A DNA stretch of 64,000 bases from Rosa chinensis (taxonomy: Eukaryota; Streptophyta; Magnoliopsida; Rosales; Rosaceae), in assembly GCF_002994745.2 (NCBI RefSeq), contig NC_037092.1:11088501-11152500 (forward strand), written 5' to 3'. The translations under genes and the position numbers were made by a program. Numbering within the stretch: position 1 is the first letter of the stretch; the number at the start of each line of letters is the position of its first letter. Shown here in pieces: positions 36,111-46,759 of this stretch. Below the pieces are notes generated by a model. That model was given only the letters and a program-made list of their open reading frames with translations, had not been told where the DNA came from and did not search any database.

Positions 36111-36438
36111 TTTTTTTTGTAATAAAAAGTCTACATGTACATGGTCAAACCTTTTCAATTGGAAACAAGCTTTTAGTTTTAAGTAATAACCCTTTTTCAA
36201 GGTTTCAAATTTCGGTTTCGGTTTCGATTTCGATTTCAGTACTTTAAATTTAAGAAAATTTCTGAGAAAGTTTCGATCTTGGTGGAAATTTCGGTTAAAA
36301 AAAATCAAATTAATTGCATTTATAAAATGATAATTTTGAATGAAACTTTTACATAGACTAAACTAACCTATAATAAACCTATTTACAATGTAACATGTAT
36401 AAAATTATACATTTATAATAGAATTATGATATTTTATA

Positions 36439-36675
36439 GGGAAAATCGTCCGTACAGTACCTGACCTTTGCCCCATTCTAAACTTCAGTACCTCACGTTC
36501 AGAAAATATCAGAACGGTACCTGAGGTTTCGACCCCGACTGAAGATCAATACCTAGAGCGGTTAGCTCCGTTACGGAAATTGATAACTGAAGGATATTTT
36601 CGTCTTTTCATGTCTTAATCCCTTATTTTTTCTATCAAAACATTTTTTTCTATTTTTTTTTCTCTCTCCCTACTA

Positions 36676-36713
<38 letters not shown>

Positions 36714-37934
36714 GTTCCTCTCTCACTCTCTCTCTCTCTCGTTCCCATTCAAACCCAGAATTCTCTCTCTCTTTCTCTCTGAAACCCAGCAAACCCAGAA
36801 TTCTCTCTCTCTCTGAAACCCAGCAAACCCAGAATTCTCTCTCTCGTCCCTAGATTCATCAGAGGAACCTCAACAACAGAATGTACAAGTAAGGGAAAAC
36901 AATGAACCCGCAGTGACCATAACACCTCAAAATTCCAATTTCTACAATTCTCCTCCAAACTGAAATTTAATTATATTGCCAGGTAATGATGGGCTAAGTA
37001 AGATCGTTCCAGAACAAAAGCTAGCAGAGAGAGACCAGAGAGAACCCTAAGAGAGAGAGAGTCCACTCGTCTGGCTGCGCCGCCATGCTTGCCTTGGCCT
37101 CTGGCCAGGTCAGCGTGTGTCGAGTGCGGCCGGACGGGATATGTGTGTAGATGATCAGAGATGGGGGTTGGGTGGCCTTCCTTTTCATTGTTTTCAGGTG
37201 GCGGCGGTGGTTGCACAGAAGAAAGGTGTGTGGCTGAGGGTGGTTTTCCGTCGTGTGGCTGAAGGGCGCACTCGGTCTGGATTCCGGGTTTGTGGATGGA
37301 TTCGGCTGGATACATCACAGATCATGTGGAGTTTGGGTGTGATGTGGTTTCGGATCGCATAACAGCAGGGGGCGGAGAGAGTCACAGCGCAGCGATCGTT
37401 CTGCTCAGGCTCTCGAGGGATGGGATTGTGGCGGTGGGCGATCTGATCTACTGGTGTTCTACAATCGTCTGGGTTCGTAAGCAACGGTGCGGTGGTCTGA
37501 GAGGTGCGATGGTGGTGGATGGGCTAGATGTGAAAAATTGTCGTGGGCTGGGGTCGATGCTTGGACCCTCCCGGTTTTGTTCCAAAGGTTGTTTTTTCTG
37601 GTGCGGCGACGGAGATTGTCCGTCAAGGGCGGCGTTGGGATGGTGGTGGTGCGTCTGGATCGGATTTGCCTTGGTGGTGGGCAAAAATATTTGCTTTTTT
37701 TTTTTAATTATTTATTTTATAAAAAAAAACTAAAGAAAACAAAAATTAAAGGGTGAATTGGTCATTTGATGATCAAAATATGTCAGTTGTCAGTTTTTGT
37801 AACGGAACTAACGACACTAGGTACCGATCTTCGGTCGGGGTCGAAACCTCAGGTACCGTTTTGATATTTTCTGAACGTAAGGTACTGAAGTTTAGAATGG
37901 GGCAAAGGTCAAGTACTGTACGGACGATTTTCCC
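36439..37934. mobile_element. Non-autonomous Mutator-like element, 1.5 kb, perfect 9-bp duplication
   Basis: Target duplication TATTTTATA at 36430-36438 and 37935-37943. The terminal inverted repeats start GGGAAAATCGTCCGTACAGT and extend about 135 bp with few differences. The interior is GC-rich (36,990-37,690), with a CT tract and minisatellite at 36679-36845 and several unrecognised frames on both strands. There is no transposase. A GC-rich core inside long MULE termini is the Pack-MULE pattern, but the source gene is not recognised. Confidence 0.9.
36679..36845. repeat. (CT)n and AAACCCAGAATTCTCTC minisatellite
   Basis: CT microsatellite followed by three copies of a unit containing CAAACCCAGAATTCTCTCTC, inside the MULE. 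Confidence 0.9.
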
Positions 37935-38713
37935 TATTTTATATGGACAAGTAATTAACTAGTACTGTAATAGGTTGCTAAACTAGTGTTTTTATTTATG
38001 TGTATTGATAATGTAAACGGGGCAGGTCACGTAAAAGCAAAACCCCGTGAATGAAAATGAACAAGTACAACAAAAAGAATATAAAAGCTACTACGATGTT
38101 CAGATGTTGTTCAATCTAGCTGGTTGAATTGCTTTCATTTAGTATCATACAATACTGCTTCCAAGTACATAAATTTTGGAAATGATTTTCGTACTTCATC
38201 ACATGGTTATTGTATGTGTACATGTTGTTCCCTTTCCACATGCAATCCATATATCAGATATTGTGGAATTATCTAATATGATGTTTCAGTGTATGAAGCA
38301 TACAATAGTTGAGAGAAGCAAAAAGGGAATCATGTTGTGGTTGGAGCATTCAACTTTGTAGCAGATAAAAGCAAAAAGGTCTTTTGTTGTATTCAACTTG
38401 ATTGCAGAAAAAAAAATCAAAATTTCATATTTTCTCTATAAAAGTATGAATAAAAAATTCACTGTAGGTGACATAAAAATTTCACAGAAATTTTAGAGAA
38501 ATTTCAGACAAAATTTCAATGTGAATTTTTAAATATATATTGTGTGTGTAGATATTTCAGAAATTAAGAATTTCGTGGGAATGTACGGAAAATTTCGGAA
38601 AACTCTTGACGGAAATTATATAGCATATGAATTTCGTTTCGGTACTTCAAAATTACTGAAATTTCGACTGAAAATTTCGACAGTTTCGGAGAAATTTGAA
38701 ACCTTGCCTTTTT

Positions 38714-39168
38714 TTATAGAAAATTTAAACTTTCATGCAACAAGAAATAAACTATATATATATGTCATATCTGAATTTAGTAAATTGGAACAAGCCAAAA
38801 TTTGCAAGTCAGAATCTTTAAAAGACTCTCAGTTATGTTTTAAACTAGAATGATGCTAGAGATCCCAATTTTTTGTACCAAAATTAGATCCCAAAATCAT
38901 TGATTTTGTGAAATTTAATTTCCAACATGTCTCTCTCATAAGATATTAAATTCTTTAACAATAACTTGTTAATATTTTAACCCTTAAAACTTGATCCACA
39001 TAACTCGGGAAGAGATAGTTTCAGATTGCTGGAATTGTATTCTTGCTATTAGCTAGCTATATGAGTTTCCATCTATCTTCTTTCATCATCATATGTGTTG
39101 TTGTGGTTGGTATGGAGGAGGAAGATATATATAAGTACGGTAGATGATTTGGGATTGTCCTTCAAATC
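38714..39168. other. Non-coding stretch, no feature recognised
   Basis: AT-rich spacer. Nothing supportable. Confidence 0.5.
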
Positions 39169-39170
39169 AT

Positions 39171-39209
39171 AACTTCCATTGAAACTTAGAAAGTATAGTA
39201 GTTGTTTCA

Positions 39210-39252
<43 letters not shown>

Positions 39253-39292
39253 CTTCCATTGAAACTTAGAAAGTATAGCAGTTGTTTCATGA

Positions 39293-39330
<38 letters not shown>
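39171..39330. repeat. 46-bp duplication carrying two different microsatellites
   Basis: A unit beginning AACTTCCATTGAAACTTAG lies at 39171-39216 and 39251-39296 with one difference. The first copy runs into (AT)n (39215-39250), the second into (AC)n (39294-39330). Confidence 0.9.
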
Positions 39331-39333
<3 letters not shown>

Positions 39334-39541
39334 ATATGTGGTGTAATACAGATCTACATTTTTTTTTTTGGGTTAATAAAGATATGCACATCTATGGTAG
39401 AGCCATGGAAGTAGCTTCGAAGAAAATGACGGAGAGAGGCTAGGGGACAATTCTTTTGTTGCGGTTGAAATTATTAATTTCTATTATAATATAGATTAAT
39501 ATTTTTTTGATAATGATAAAATTACAAGAGAGAAACATATT

Positions 39542-40386
39542 GAGAGTTTCTATTGGGACCTCCAAATCTGCTCATTTGACCTCACTCTATTATGAATTAT
39601 TAAATGACATATATAACCTACTATAAAATGACTATTAAGGACAATAATTATACCAAAAAAATTGTTATATTTATTTTCTCTAGACTTTCCAATTCAATAA
39701 TATTATATTGCATTCTTTATTATTTTCCCTATCTATTTTCATTTTCCAATTTAACTACATACTCATTAAAGCATTCATATATATTTAATAAGAAATAAAA
39801 CTATGATTAAGATAAAAATGTATGATATGCATATTGAACGCATATTGGTCAGGGAAAACAAAATAAATTGTATTATGACCTAAATCTAAATCTATCCATT
39901 ATATTTACAAAAAGAAGAAATAAAATAGAGCTAGCAAATAAAAATAAAAAAATAAAAATTTAAATAATTAATCATGAGGTACAGAAAATAGAGAAACATT
40001 AAGTAAAAATGATTAATTTGTTTTTTTTTTACACAGCTAAAAAAGAAAAAGTAAATAAAAAATCACATAATAGTTCATGTTATTTTATTTTTATTAATTT
40101 TTAAAACTCAATACCTTGTGTTTGATTTTTTTTTATTGGATAAGAGATTTATGTTGTCAGATTAAAGAATGGAGATGTAATTAAGATTTATAGAGTAATT
40201 AAATCATTGAAATGACTAAGTTTTTTATTATAAAGATCTTAGTTTGTTTGTAAATTATATGTGTGAGGTTATTTGAGGAATTTTAGTGAGGTTTAATGAG
40301 TAAATTTAGTATTTAAAAATTTGATAGGAGGTGTAAAAAGCATAGAGGTCAAGTGAGTAAATTTAGAGGTTCCAATAGAAAAACTC
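39542..40386. mobile_element. AT-rich non-autonomous Mutator-like element, 9-bp duplication
   Basis: Target duplication AAACATATT at 39533-39541 and 40387-40395. Inverted ends start GAGAGTTTCTATTGGGACCT on the left and GAGTTTTTCTATTGGAACCT on the right strand, about 40 bp in all. The interior is very AT-rich with no coding capacity. Confidence 0.85.
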
Positions 40387-40867
40387 AAACATATTTTACT
40401 GGAAATTATTACATCTAAAATGATTATGTGGCACTTACCATGTCATTTGGTATTGATATTTGCCTATTTGGTATCATTTTTTAGTGTCTCAAGCATTTTC
40501 ATTTAAACTATATCATATAAAATTATAAACAGAGAAAGAATGGTATAGAAATGGAAACAATTTTCCATAGAGTAAATAGAAATGATTAATTTCAGTTTAC
40601 CCCCCCCCCCCCGAGGTTTGGGCGTGTCATCATTTCATTCCCCCCCCCTGACTCTCAATTTAACTTTTTTACCCCCTAAGCTTTCTAATTTTTGTCTTCC
40701 GTGCCCAATCTCTGATGCTCCGTCCAAATTGGGCGTTAAATCCGACCATTAAGGGCTAAAATGGTCATTTCAAGACAAAAAAAAAACCAAAAAAGAAAAA
40801 AACTCCCTCTCTCTCTCTCTCTCCCCTCTTTTGCAACTCCCTCTCTCTCTTCTACTGTTCTACATAC

Positions 40868-40900
40868 CTCCTCGGCCAACTCCGCCAGCTTGTCCTTGAT
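40868..40900 (-). other. Possible captured 33-nt exon
   Basis: On the minus strand TTTTGCAG is followed by 11 codons reading IKDKLAELAEE and then GTATGT, i.e. an acceptor, a phase-0 micro-exon and a donor. The amphipathic sequence and high GC differ from the surroundings. The parent gene is not identified. Confidence 0.4.
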
Positions 40901-42020
40901 CTGCAAAATCATAAATCGTGGTTATCTATGTCAAATTATTCTTCTAACTAAATCCCAATTATGTGGGAATCTAGACACCAAACATCAAACACCATTCATC
41001 AACCGATTCAACCCATTCCCAATTATCAACAATTCAAGTATTCAACATCAACCCATTCCCAATTATCGATATCAACCCATTACCCATTCCCAATTATCAA
41101 CATCAAGTCATCATTCATCAACCCATTCGGCCATTCCCAATTCTCAATTACTACCTCACCCTAAACACCAAACATCACGAAATCACGATTCAAACATCAT
41201 CAGCAAGACATCAATTTAGCATGGGTATTGGGTATACGGTATTTACCTGAGAATCTGAGATTCAGGGTTTGAAGATTTGAAGCCTTCAAGAGTTCAAAGA
41301 GCAAGGTGGCTCGGTGGCTGGAGCCTGGAACTCTGGAAGGTGGAATCAAAATCGATCTGAACTCGGGGAGAATTCCAAAATGGCCAAAATAACCCAGAAA
41401 CGAAAATCAACAAAAATCGATCAATTCCAAAAACTAATTACACAGGAAAGTAGAGCACGACGAGAGGATCAAATTAGGTACCTCATACAACCCCGACGAT
41501 CACAGAAAACTGCAGAAGCTTCGCTGGAAAATCTGAAGCTTTCGGGCTTCGATTCTTTTTCCACGATCAACAATCGGCCAAACTAGTACCATAGGGACAT
41601 CGGGGACGAAGGGACGGAGAATTCCGACTGCCGGAAGTGGAGCACAGAGATCCGGCGAAGTTTAAATTGCAGATCTGGATATATAAAGGGTTAAGCCTTC
41701 GATCTATAGATCGTGAGCTTTATAAGCCTCATATGTATGAAAAAATGAAGAAGATGAGTCATACAGAATGATTAGGAGGAGAATGATTGAAGGAAAGACT
41801 AAGAAGAAGTGAGAGAGAAACGAAGAAGATGGGAAAACAGTAGAAGTAGGCCTGGGACGGTTCGGGTTACAAAAAAAAAACACAGAACCGAAACCGAACC
41901 GCATCTATACTTATCGGTTCGGGTCTTGCATTATTTGAAGATAGAACCGACATGAAACCGAACCGTTTTCTGTCTGTTCGGTTATGCCGGTTCCGCGGTT
42001 CCAACAACACAAATATCTAC

Positions 42021-42300
42021 TGATCAACTGATCAAGTATAGCAAATAAGCAAAATGAGCAAAATAGCAAATGTGTTATGAGGCTATGAGCTGTTATCAAA
42101 TTTCCAAAAAGCAGAAACAAAATTACCAAATGAGAAGCATCCAATAAAGTACAGCAAATGAGAAGATCAAGTGATCAATTGATCAAGTATAGCAAAATGA
42201 GCAAATGTGTTATAAGGCTATGAGCTGTTATCAAATTTCCAGAAAGCAGAAACAAAATTACCAAATGAGAAGCATCCAATAAAGTACAGCAAATGAGAAA
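42021..42300. repeat. ~140-bp tandem duplication inside the hAT element
   Basis: Two copies (about 42021-42165 and 42170-42300) sharing GCTATGAGCTGTTATCAAAT and GAAGCATCCAATAAAGTACA. They are followed by shorter repeats of GAGATACCATTTCAAGTACC to 42580. Confidence 0.85.
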
Positions 42301-42660
42301 CCTGGAAATGTCAAATGTGTTATGACCAAACTGAGAGAGCAAATGAGATACAATTACAAAAGATCAAATGAGAAGACTCAATCACAATATCACATTACCA
42401 AACTGAGACAGCAAATGAGATACCATTTCACTAGCCAATTACCAAATTATGAAACTGTCAAATGAGATACAGAAAATGAGATACCATTTCAATTTTCAAG
42501 TACCAATTACCATTTCAAGTACAGCAAATGAGATACAGAAAATGAGATACCATTTCAAGTACCAATTACCAAATTATGAAACTGTCAAAGACTCGATCAA
42601 GTCATCCAATTACCAAACTAAAAGTCTGAAACTCTCAAAGTCCAAACTCCAAACTGAAAA

Positions 42661-42718
<58 letters not shown>
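42661..42718. repeat. (AT)n(GT)n compound microsatellite
   Basis: About 20 bp of AT followed by about 38 bp of GT. Confidence 0.95.
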
Positions 42719-42721
<3 letters not shown>

Positions 42722-43452
42722 AGCTCCTTCTTCTTCCCTTTCTGTTTCAAAGAACGAGTTGTCGCCGTCGCCGTCGGTGCTTCATCAACTCCAGGTTGTT
42801 CAGCTTCATCAGCAGCCACAATCTCATTGCCGGCTTCTGGAGAATGAGTCGAATGACTGGAATGAGTAGAATGACTAGAATCGGATTCCATTTCTCCAAT
42901 TGGGGATTTGGGGTTTTCTGAGAAATTAGGGATTTCAAACTGAAAAGGGGATTTGGGGTTAAGAAATGAGGAAGAGGAACTGATCAACTGATGAATTGGC
43001 CAATTGGGTAAGAATTTTTAAGCTGAATCAAGGAGTCGAAGGCTTGAAGGATTCGAAGAAGGAAGAACAAGGTCTGAGGCTATAGTGCTGACTGCTAAAC
43101 GCGTTAAGCAATTACCCACTAAAGCCCTAGGCTCCTAACCCATAAGCCAATAGAACTAGGACAAGTGTCCGGTTCGGGTTTTTGTGTTTTGAATGACAAG
43201 AACCGAAACCGAACCGTTAAAAATGGTGCGGTTCGGTTCTAACAGAAAACATAGTTTTATTTTTTTAAGAACCGCACCGAACCGTCGGTTCCTATTCGGT
43301 TCTGGACGGTTCAGCGGTTTTTCGGGTCTAAAGTCCCAGGCCTAAGTAGAAGTAGTTCCTCCGGTTAACATTACTGATGGAGAAAGTCATCGACTTCTTT
43401 TTAACTTGTATTGTATAGAAGACAATAAGTTTAACTTTTGTATACAGTATAA

Positions 43453-43630
43453 CAAGGAGAGCTTGTGGCCTAGTGGTTTGAGGTCTAACTCTCCACCTAG
43501 AGGTGAGAGCTTCGAGTCTCGCCTCTTGCACAATTTAAATCATTTTGCATAATGGTTTAGTGGGATATATACGTATATCGGTTGGTATATGTATATTTCG
43601 GTGGTATGCAGAAGTGTGTACAGTAGCCGA
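43453..43630 (+). mobile_element. tRNA-derived SINE
   Basis: A polymerase III A box, TGGCCTAGTGG, is at 43466-43476. A B box, GCTTCGAGTCT, is at 43509-43519, 33 bp apart and in the correct orientation. Both sit in a tRNA-like head (GAGAGCTTGTGGCCTAGTGG start). The body is tRNA-unrelated and the 3' end is not sharply defined. A functional tRNA is excluded because no cloverleaf with anticodon arm forms. Confidence 0.65.
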
Positions 43631-43785
43631 GCCGAAATACCAGCTTGAAATGACCATTTTAGCCCTCAATGGTCGGATTTAACATCCAATTTAGACGGAG
43701 CATCAGAGATTGGGCACGGAAGACAAAAATTGGAAAGCTTAGGGGGTAAAAAAGTGAAATTGAGAGTCGGGGGGTAAACTGAAAT

Positions 43786-44171
43786 GAATCCAAATAGAAA
43801 TATGAATGGATCAAAGACTAATTATGTTTCATGATTTGTTTTTTTTTTTCCATCTTTAGATTGAGTGTTTTCTTTTTAATTGATACTTGGGTTGATACTT
43901 AATGGAGCACTTGACAGATAAAGTACCACGAACTTAAAGACCCTGCTTATTCATTCTCATACAAAGTTGGCCTAATGACATCTTTAGTTGATGAACGCCA
44001 TTTCAACACTTGGATTTTGTTAAGTTACATGTCATTCCAGCTATGTAATTAGCTGCGATGAGTCCTATTGCTTTAGAAATTTGCTCACTTTTAAGTTTCA
44101 AGTTTTGCCATGACTCCAAGTCCAAATTGACCTTAAAACTCCTCAATTACTTCCCAGTTTCTAGCTTTCTC
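43786..44171. other. Non-coding spacer, no feature recognised
   Basis: Spacer between the MULE-like element and the second copia element; TTCTC at its end (44167-44171) is the copia target duplication. Confidence 0.6.
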
Positions 44172-44372
44172 TGTTAGGAAAGTAAATATTGTGTATCATA
44201 TGTATAATAGGAAAGTAGTTTAGCTTAGTTATGCATAGTTATTTGCTGCCTTATTTTCTCCTTAATTGTAGAGATTTGCTTCCTTGTAGAATAGGTACTC
44301 TCTTTCTTGTAATCCGTTTATAACCTTGATACGTGAATGAATGATTATCATCTAGCAAATATCCTCTTTTCA
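44172..44372 (+). repeat. 5' LTR of the second copia element
   Basis: TGTTAGGAAAG...CTCTTTTCA. Confidence 0.93.
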
Positions 44373-44387
44373 TGATATCAGAGCAGG
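44373..44387 (+). other. Primer-binding site (initiator Met tRNA type)
   Basis: TGATATCAGAGCAGG directly follows the LTR; it matches the copia consensus TGGTATCAGAGC for initiator tRNA-Met with one change. Confidence 0.85.
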
Positions 44388-44453
44388 ACTAAAATCCTGA
44401 CTCTATAGCCGCTGCACCTTATCTTTCGTGCAACGAATTTTCTTCTCATTACG

Positions 44454-44915
44454 TTGTACTCTATATCTCGTACAACAATCCTTGATCTCGTTTCCATGGG
44501 AAATCAAAATTTTAGATCATTTTTCATTGATCATTCTGATCATCCGGCCTTGGTGATAGTGTTCAACCAACATAATCGACCAAACCAATCTAATCGGCAG
44601 AACGGTTCCTCCAGTTGCAGTCCTCTCTCTGAGCAACAACTTCAACAAGTTTTGGCTATTTTGGATCACAAAGGATCTGATGATTCTTCTAGTCCTCAAT
44701 CACATTCAGCTGCCATGGCTATTAGGAGCAACAAGCCCAATCAGTCCTCTTCTTCAGGTTTATCTAAGATCGCTTCCCGCAGTTGGATCATTGACAGCGG
44801 GGCGATAGATCACATCTCTTCATCTCCTAAATTATTTTCACATAAGAGTAAAAATTGTTCATTGCCTCCTGTGTTATTACCCAGCGGAGAGAAGGCTAAT
44901 ATTTTTGCAAAATGA
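44454..44915 (+). pseudogene. Remnant of copia gag fused to protease start
   Basis: The frame begins with a Gln/Asn/Ser-rich tail of Gag and runs into the aspartic protease site SWIIDSGAIDHISSSP (D-S-G catalytic motif). The N-terminal Gag domain and zinc knuckle are missing. The frame stops at 44913, in mid-protease. Confidence 0.8.
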
Positions 44916-45054
44916 TCATTGCCTCTGAATTCTGTGTATTACCTACGTGATGTATTGTGTGTGACTACATTCAAAGTTGATCTGTTATCGGTCAGTCGTC
45001 TGACAAGGGGCTTGAATTGTTCCGTGACTTTTTTTCCATATTGGTGTATTTAAT

Positions 45055-46137
45055 TTGCAGGATCTGGTTTCGAAGAGAACGATTGGTTTGGGTAAGCAAT
45101 GTGACGGTCTCTATTATTTGGTGGCATTAGCGACGGAGAAAACCACGACCAAACCACATCATTCATCACCCATTCAACCTGCCTGTCACCTCACCATGTC
45201 CTCTACCAACCTTTGGCATCGTCGTTTGGGCCATGTTTCGTCTCGTCCTCTCGATTATATTGCTAAATATTTCTTAAATATTTCTCTTAATTCGAATCAT
45301 GCTTGTGATGTTTGTCCATTAGCAAAGCAGAGTCGTCTTTCTTTTGGTACTAGTTCTATCTCATCTGTGAAACCATTTGATCTTATTCATTGCGATATTT
45401 GGGGTCCTTATAAACATTCTTCTCTTTCTAGTGCTCATTATTTTCTTACTATTGTGGATGATTATTCTCGTTTTACCTGGGTTTTTTTAATGCAACATAA
45501 ACATGAAACTCAATCTTTAGTAAAACATTTTTTTGCTCTTGCATCTACTCAATTCTCATATCGGATTAAAAGTTTTCGCAGTGATAATGGGGCTGAGTTC
45601 CTTTCTCTTCAAAAATTTTTCCAAGATAATGGAGTCCTTTTCCAGCATTCTTATGTTTATACGCCCCAACAAAATGGGGTAGTGGAACGCAAGCATCGCC
45701 ATATTCTCCAGGTTGCCCGCGCTTTTAAATTTCAGGCTAACCTTCCTCCAAAATTTTGGGGAGAATGTGTCCTTACTGCTGTGCATGTTATTAATCGTTT
45801 ACCCACTCCACTGCTCTCTTTTAAAACACCTTTTAAGCGTCTTTATTCCAAACCTCATTCTTTTCGTCACCTTCATGTTTTTGGTTGTCTAGCTTATGCT
45901 ACTAATGTCCATATCACACATAAATTTGCTCCTAGAGCCGTCAAGTGCATCTTCATCGGTTATCGCATTGGTCAGAAGGCCTATAAACTCTACGATCTCT
46001 CTACTCACAAAATTTTTACCAGTCGTGATGTAGTTTTTCATGAACATATTTTTCCATATAGGTCTGATCCCGAGCCCCATTCCCTTCCAATTCTTCCTTT
46101 GGCCCAAATCACCGCTCCCTCATCCAACCCGACTTAG
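45055..46137 (+). pseudogene. copia integrase region
   Basis: 360 open codons. The zinc-binding HHCC motif is WHRRLGH followed by CDVC. The catalytic triad is visible as CDIWGP (first Asp), RSDNGAEF (second Asp) and QNGVVERKHRHIL (Glu). The DVVFHEHIFPY block that ends copia integrases follows. A TAG stop ends the frame at 46135-46137, a few codons before the inserted MITE. The domain itself looks complete. Confidence 0.88.
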
Positions 46138-46204
46138 CCCACTGGCCCAATTCCTTCTCCAGCCTTAGACGTTGACCCGACTTATCCTTCCCACTCACAG
46201 TCAC

Positions 46205-46751
46205 TAGGGCTGTCAATGGGTCGTGTCGGGTTGGGTTCGTGTCGGGTCAAGGTATTTCTCTTGTCGCAAGATACAAACTCAAACCCAACCCATTTAATAA
46301 TCGTGTCAAAAATTTAAACTCAAACCCAACCTATTTATTAAACAGGTTACCCGTTTCCAACCCGCTTAACCCATTTAACAAATATGTCATGTCGTGTTAG
46401 ACAAAATGACCCATTTAAGGGTTAACAATGCGACCCATTTAAATTCACTAAAAACTCTACAAGACGAAGAATATAAATAATTATATATATTTATAAATAA
46501 TTAAATCCAATAATTATAAAGCAAAATATTTCAAATTGTCTAATCCTATGATCAAATACTCCCATCGTCTAAAATTTCAAGAAGAAGTATAGTATAATCG
46601 GGTTATACGGGTTCACTTCGTGTTGGCGGGTTGACCCGTAACCGACCCATTTATTAAATGGGTCATGACAGATTGACCCACGGCTGACCCGCTTTTTAAT
46701 CGTGAGGGTTTCGAGTCGTGTTATCGGGTCGTGTCGGAATTGACAGCCTTA
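46205..46751. mobile_element. hAT-type MITE inside the copia pol gene
   Basis: Ends: TAGGGCTGTCAATGGGTCGT on the left and, inverted, TAAGGCTGTCAATTCCGACA on the right. The flanking 8-mers ACAGTCAC (46197-46204) and ACAGTCGC (46752-46759) differ at one base. It contains many ACCCAACCC/GGGTTGGGT-type subterminal repeats and no coding sequence. Confidence 0.85.
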
Positions 46752-46759
46752 ACAGTCGC

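Larger units (their letters stand above)
36198..38706. mobile_element. Possible hAT-like element split by a MULE
   Basis: CAAGGTTTCAAATTTC at 36198-36213 is repeated inverted at 38691-38706. Both ends continue in TTTCG-rich sequence. A direct CCTTTTT is found on both outer flanks (36191-36197 and 38707-38713), suggesting a 7-8 bp duplication. Without the 36439-37934 MULE and one 9-bp duplication the element would be about 1.0 kb, AT-rich and non-coding. The superfamily is inferred only from terminal bases and duplication length. Confidence 0.5.
41847..43344. mobile_element. hAT element, 1.5 kb, exact 8-bp duplication
   Basis: Target duplication AGTAGAAG at 41839-41846 and 43345-43352. The terminal inverted repeat is TAGGCCTGGGAC (12 bp, perfect). 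Subterminal regions on both sides are packed with ACCGAACCG/CGGTTCGG motifs, likely transposase-binding sites. The interior has a tandem duplication (42021-42300), an AT/GT microsatellite and a minus-strand 125-codon frame (42987-42610) rich in Ser/His. That frame may be the remnant of a transposase N-terminus, but no BED finger or dimerisation domain is present. Confidence 0.9.
40589..43785. mobile_element. Large non-autonomous MULE-like element with nested insertions
   Basis: The left end (40589-40775) and the inverted right end (43650-43785) match over about 140 bp. They share ATTTCAGTTTACCCCCC, GACTCTCAATTT, ACCCCCTAAGCTTTC, CCGTGCCCAATCTCTGATGC and GGGCTAAAATGGTCATTTCA. The right end lacks a ~36-bp CGAGGTTTGGGCGTGTC segment present on the left. 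The element contains the 41847-43344 hAT copy and a SINE. Its own interior (40776-41846) holds a minisatellite based on CCATTCCCAATTATCAAC and a possible captured exon. No clean target-site duplication was found, so superfamily assignment is inferred. Confidence 0.7.

Noticed and set aside
36740..36845. Regularly spaced repeats resembling a CRISPR array
   Set aside because: Units are contiguous CT-rich minisatellite in a plant MULE; no unique spacers.
40761..41219. 152-codon plus-strand frame
   Set aside because: Composed of a CCATTCCCAATTATCAAC minisatellite inside a transposon; no domain.
43453..43525. Functional tRNA gene
   Set aside because: Promoter boxes are present but no anticodon stem or acceptor stem forms; a SINE explains it better.
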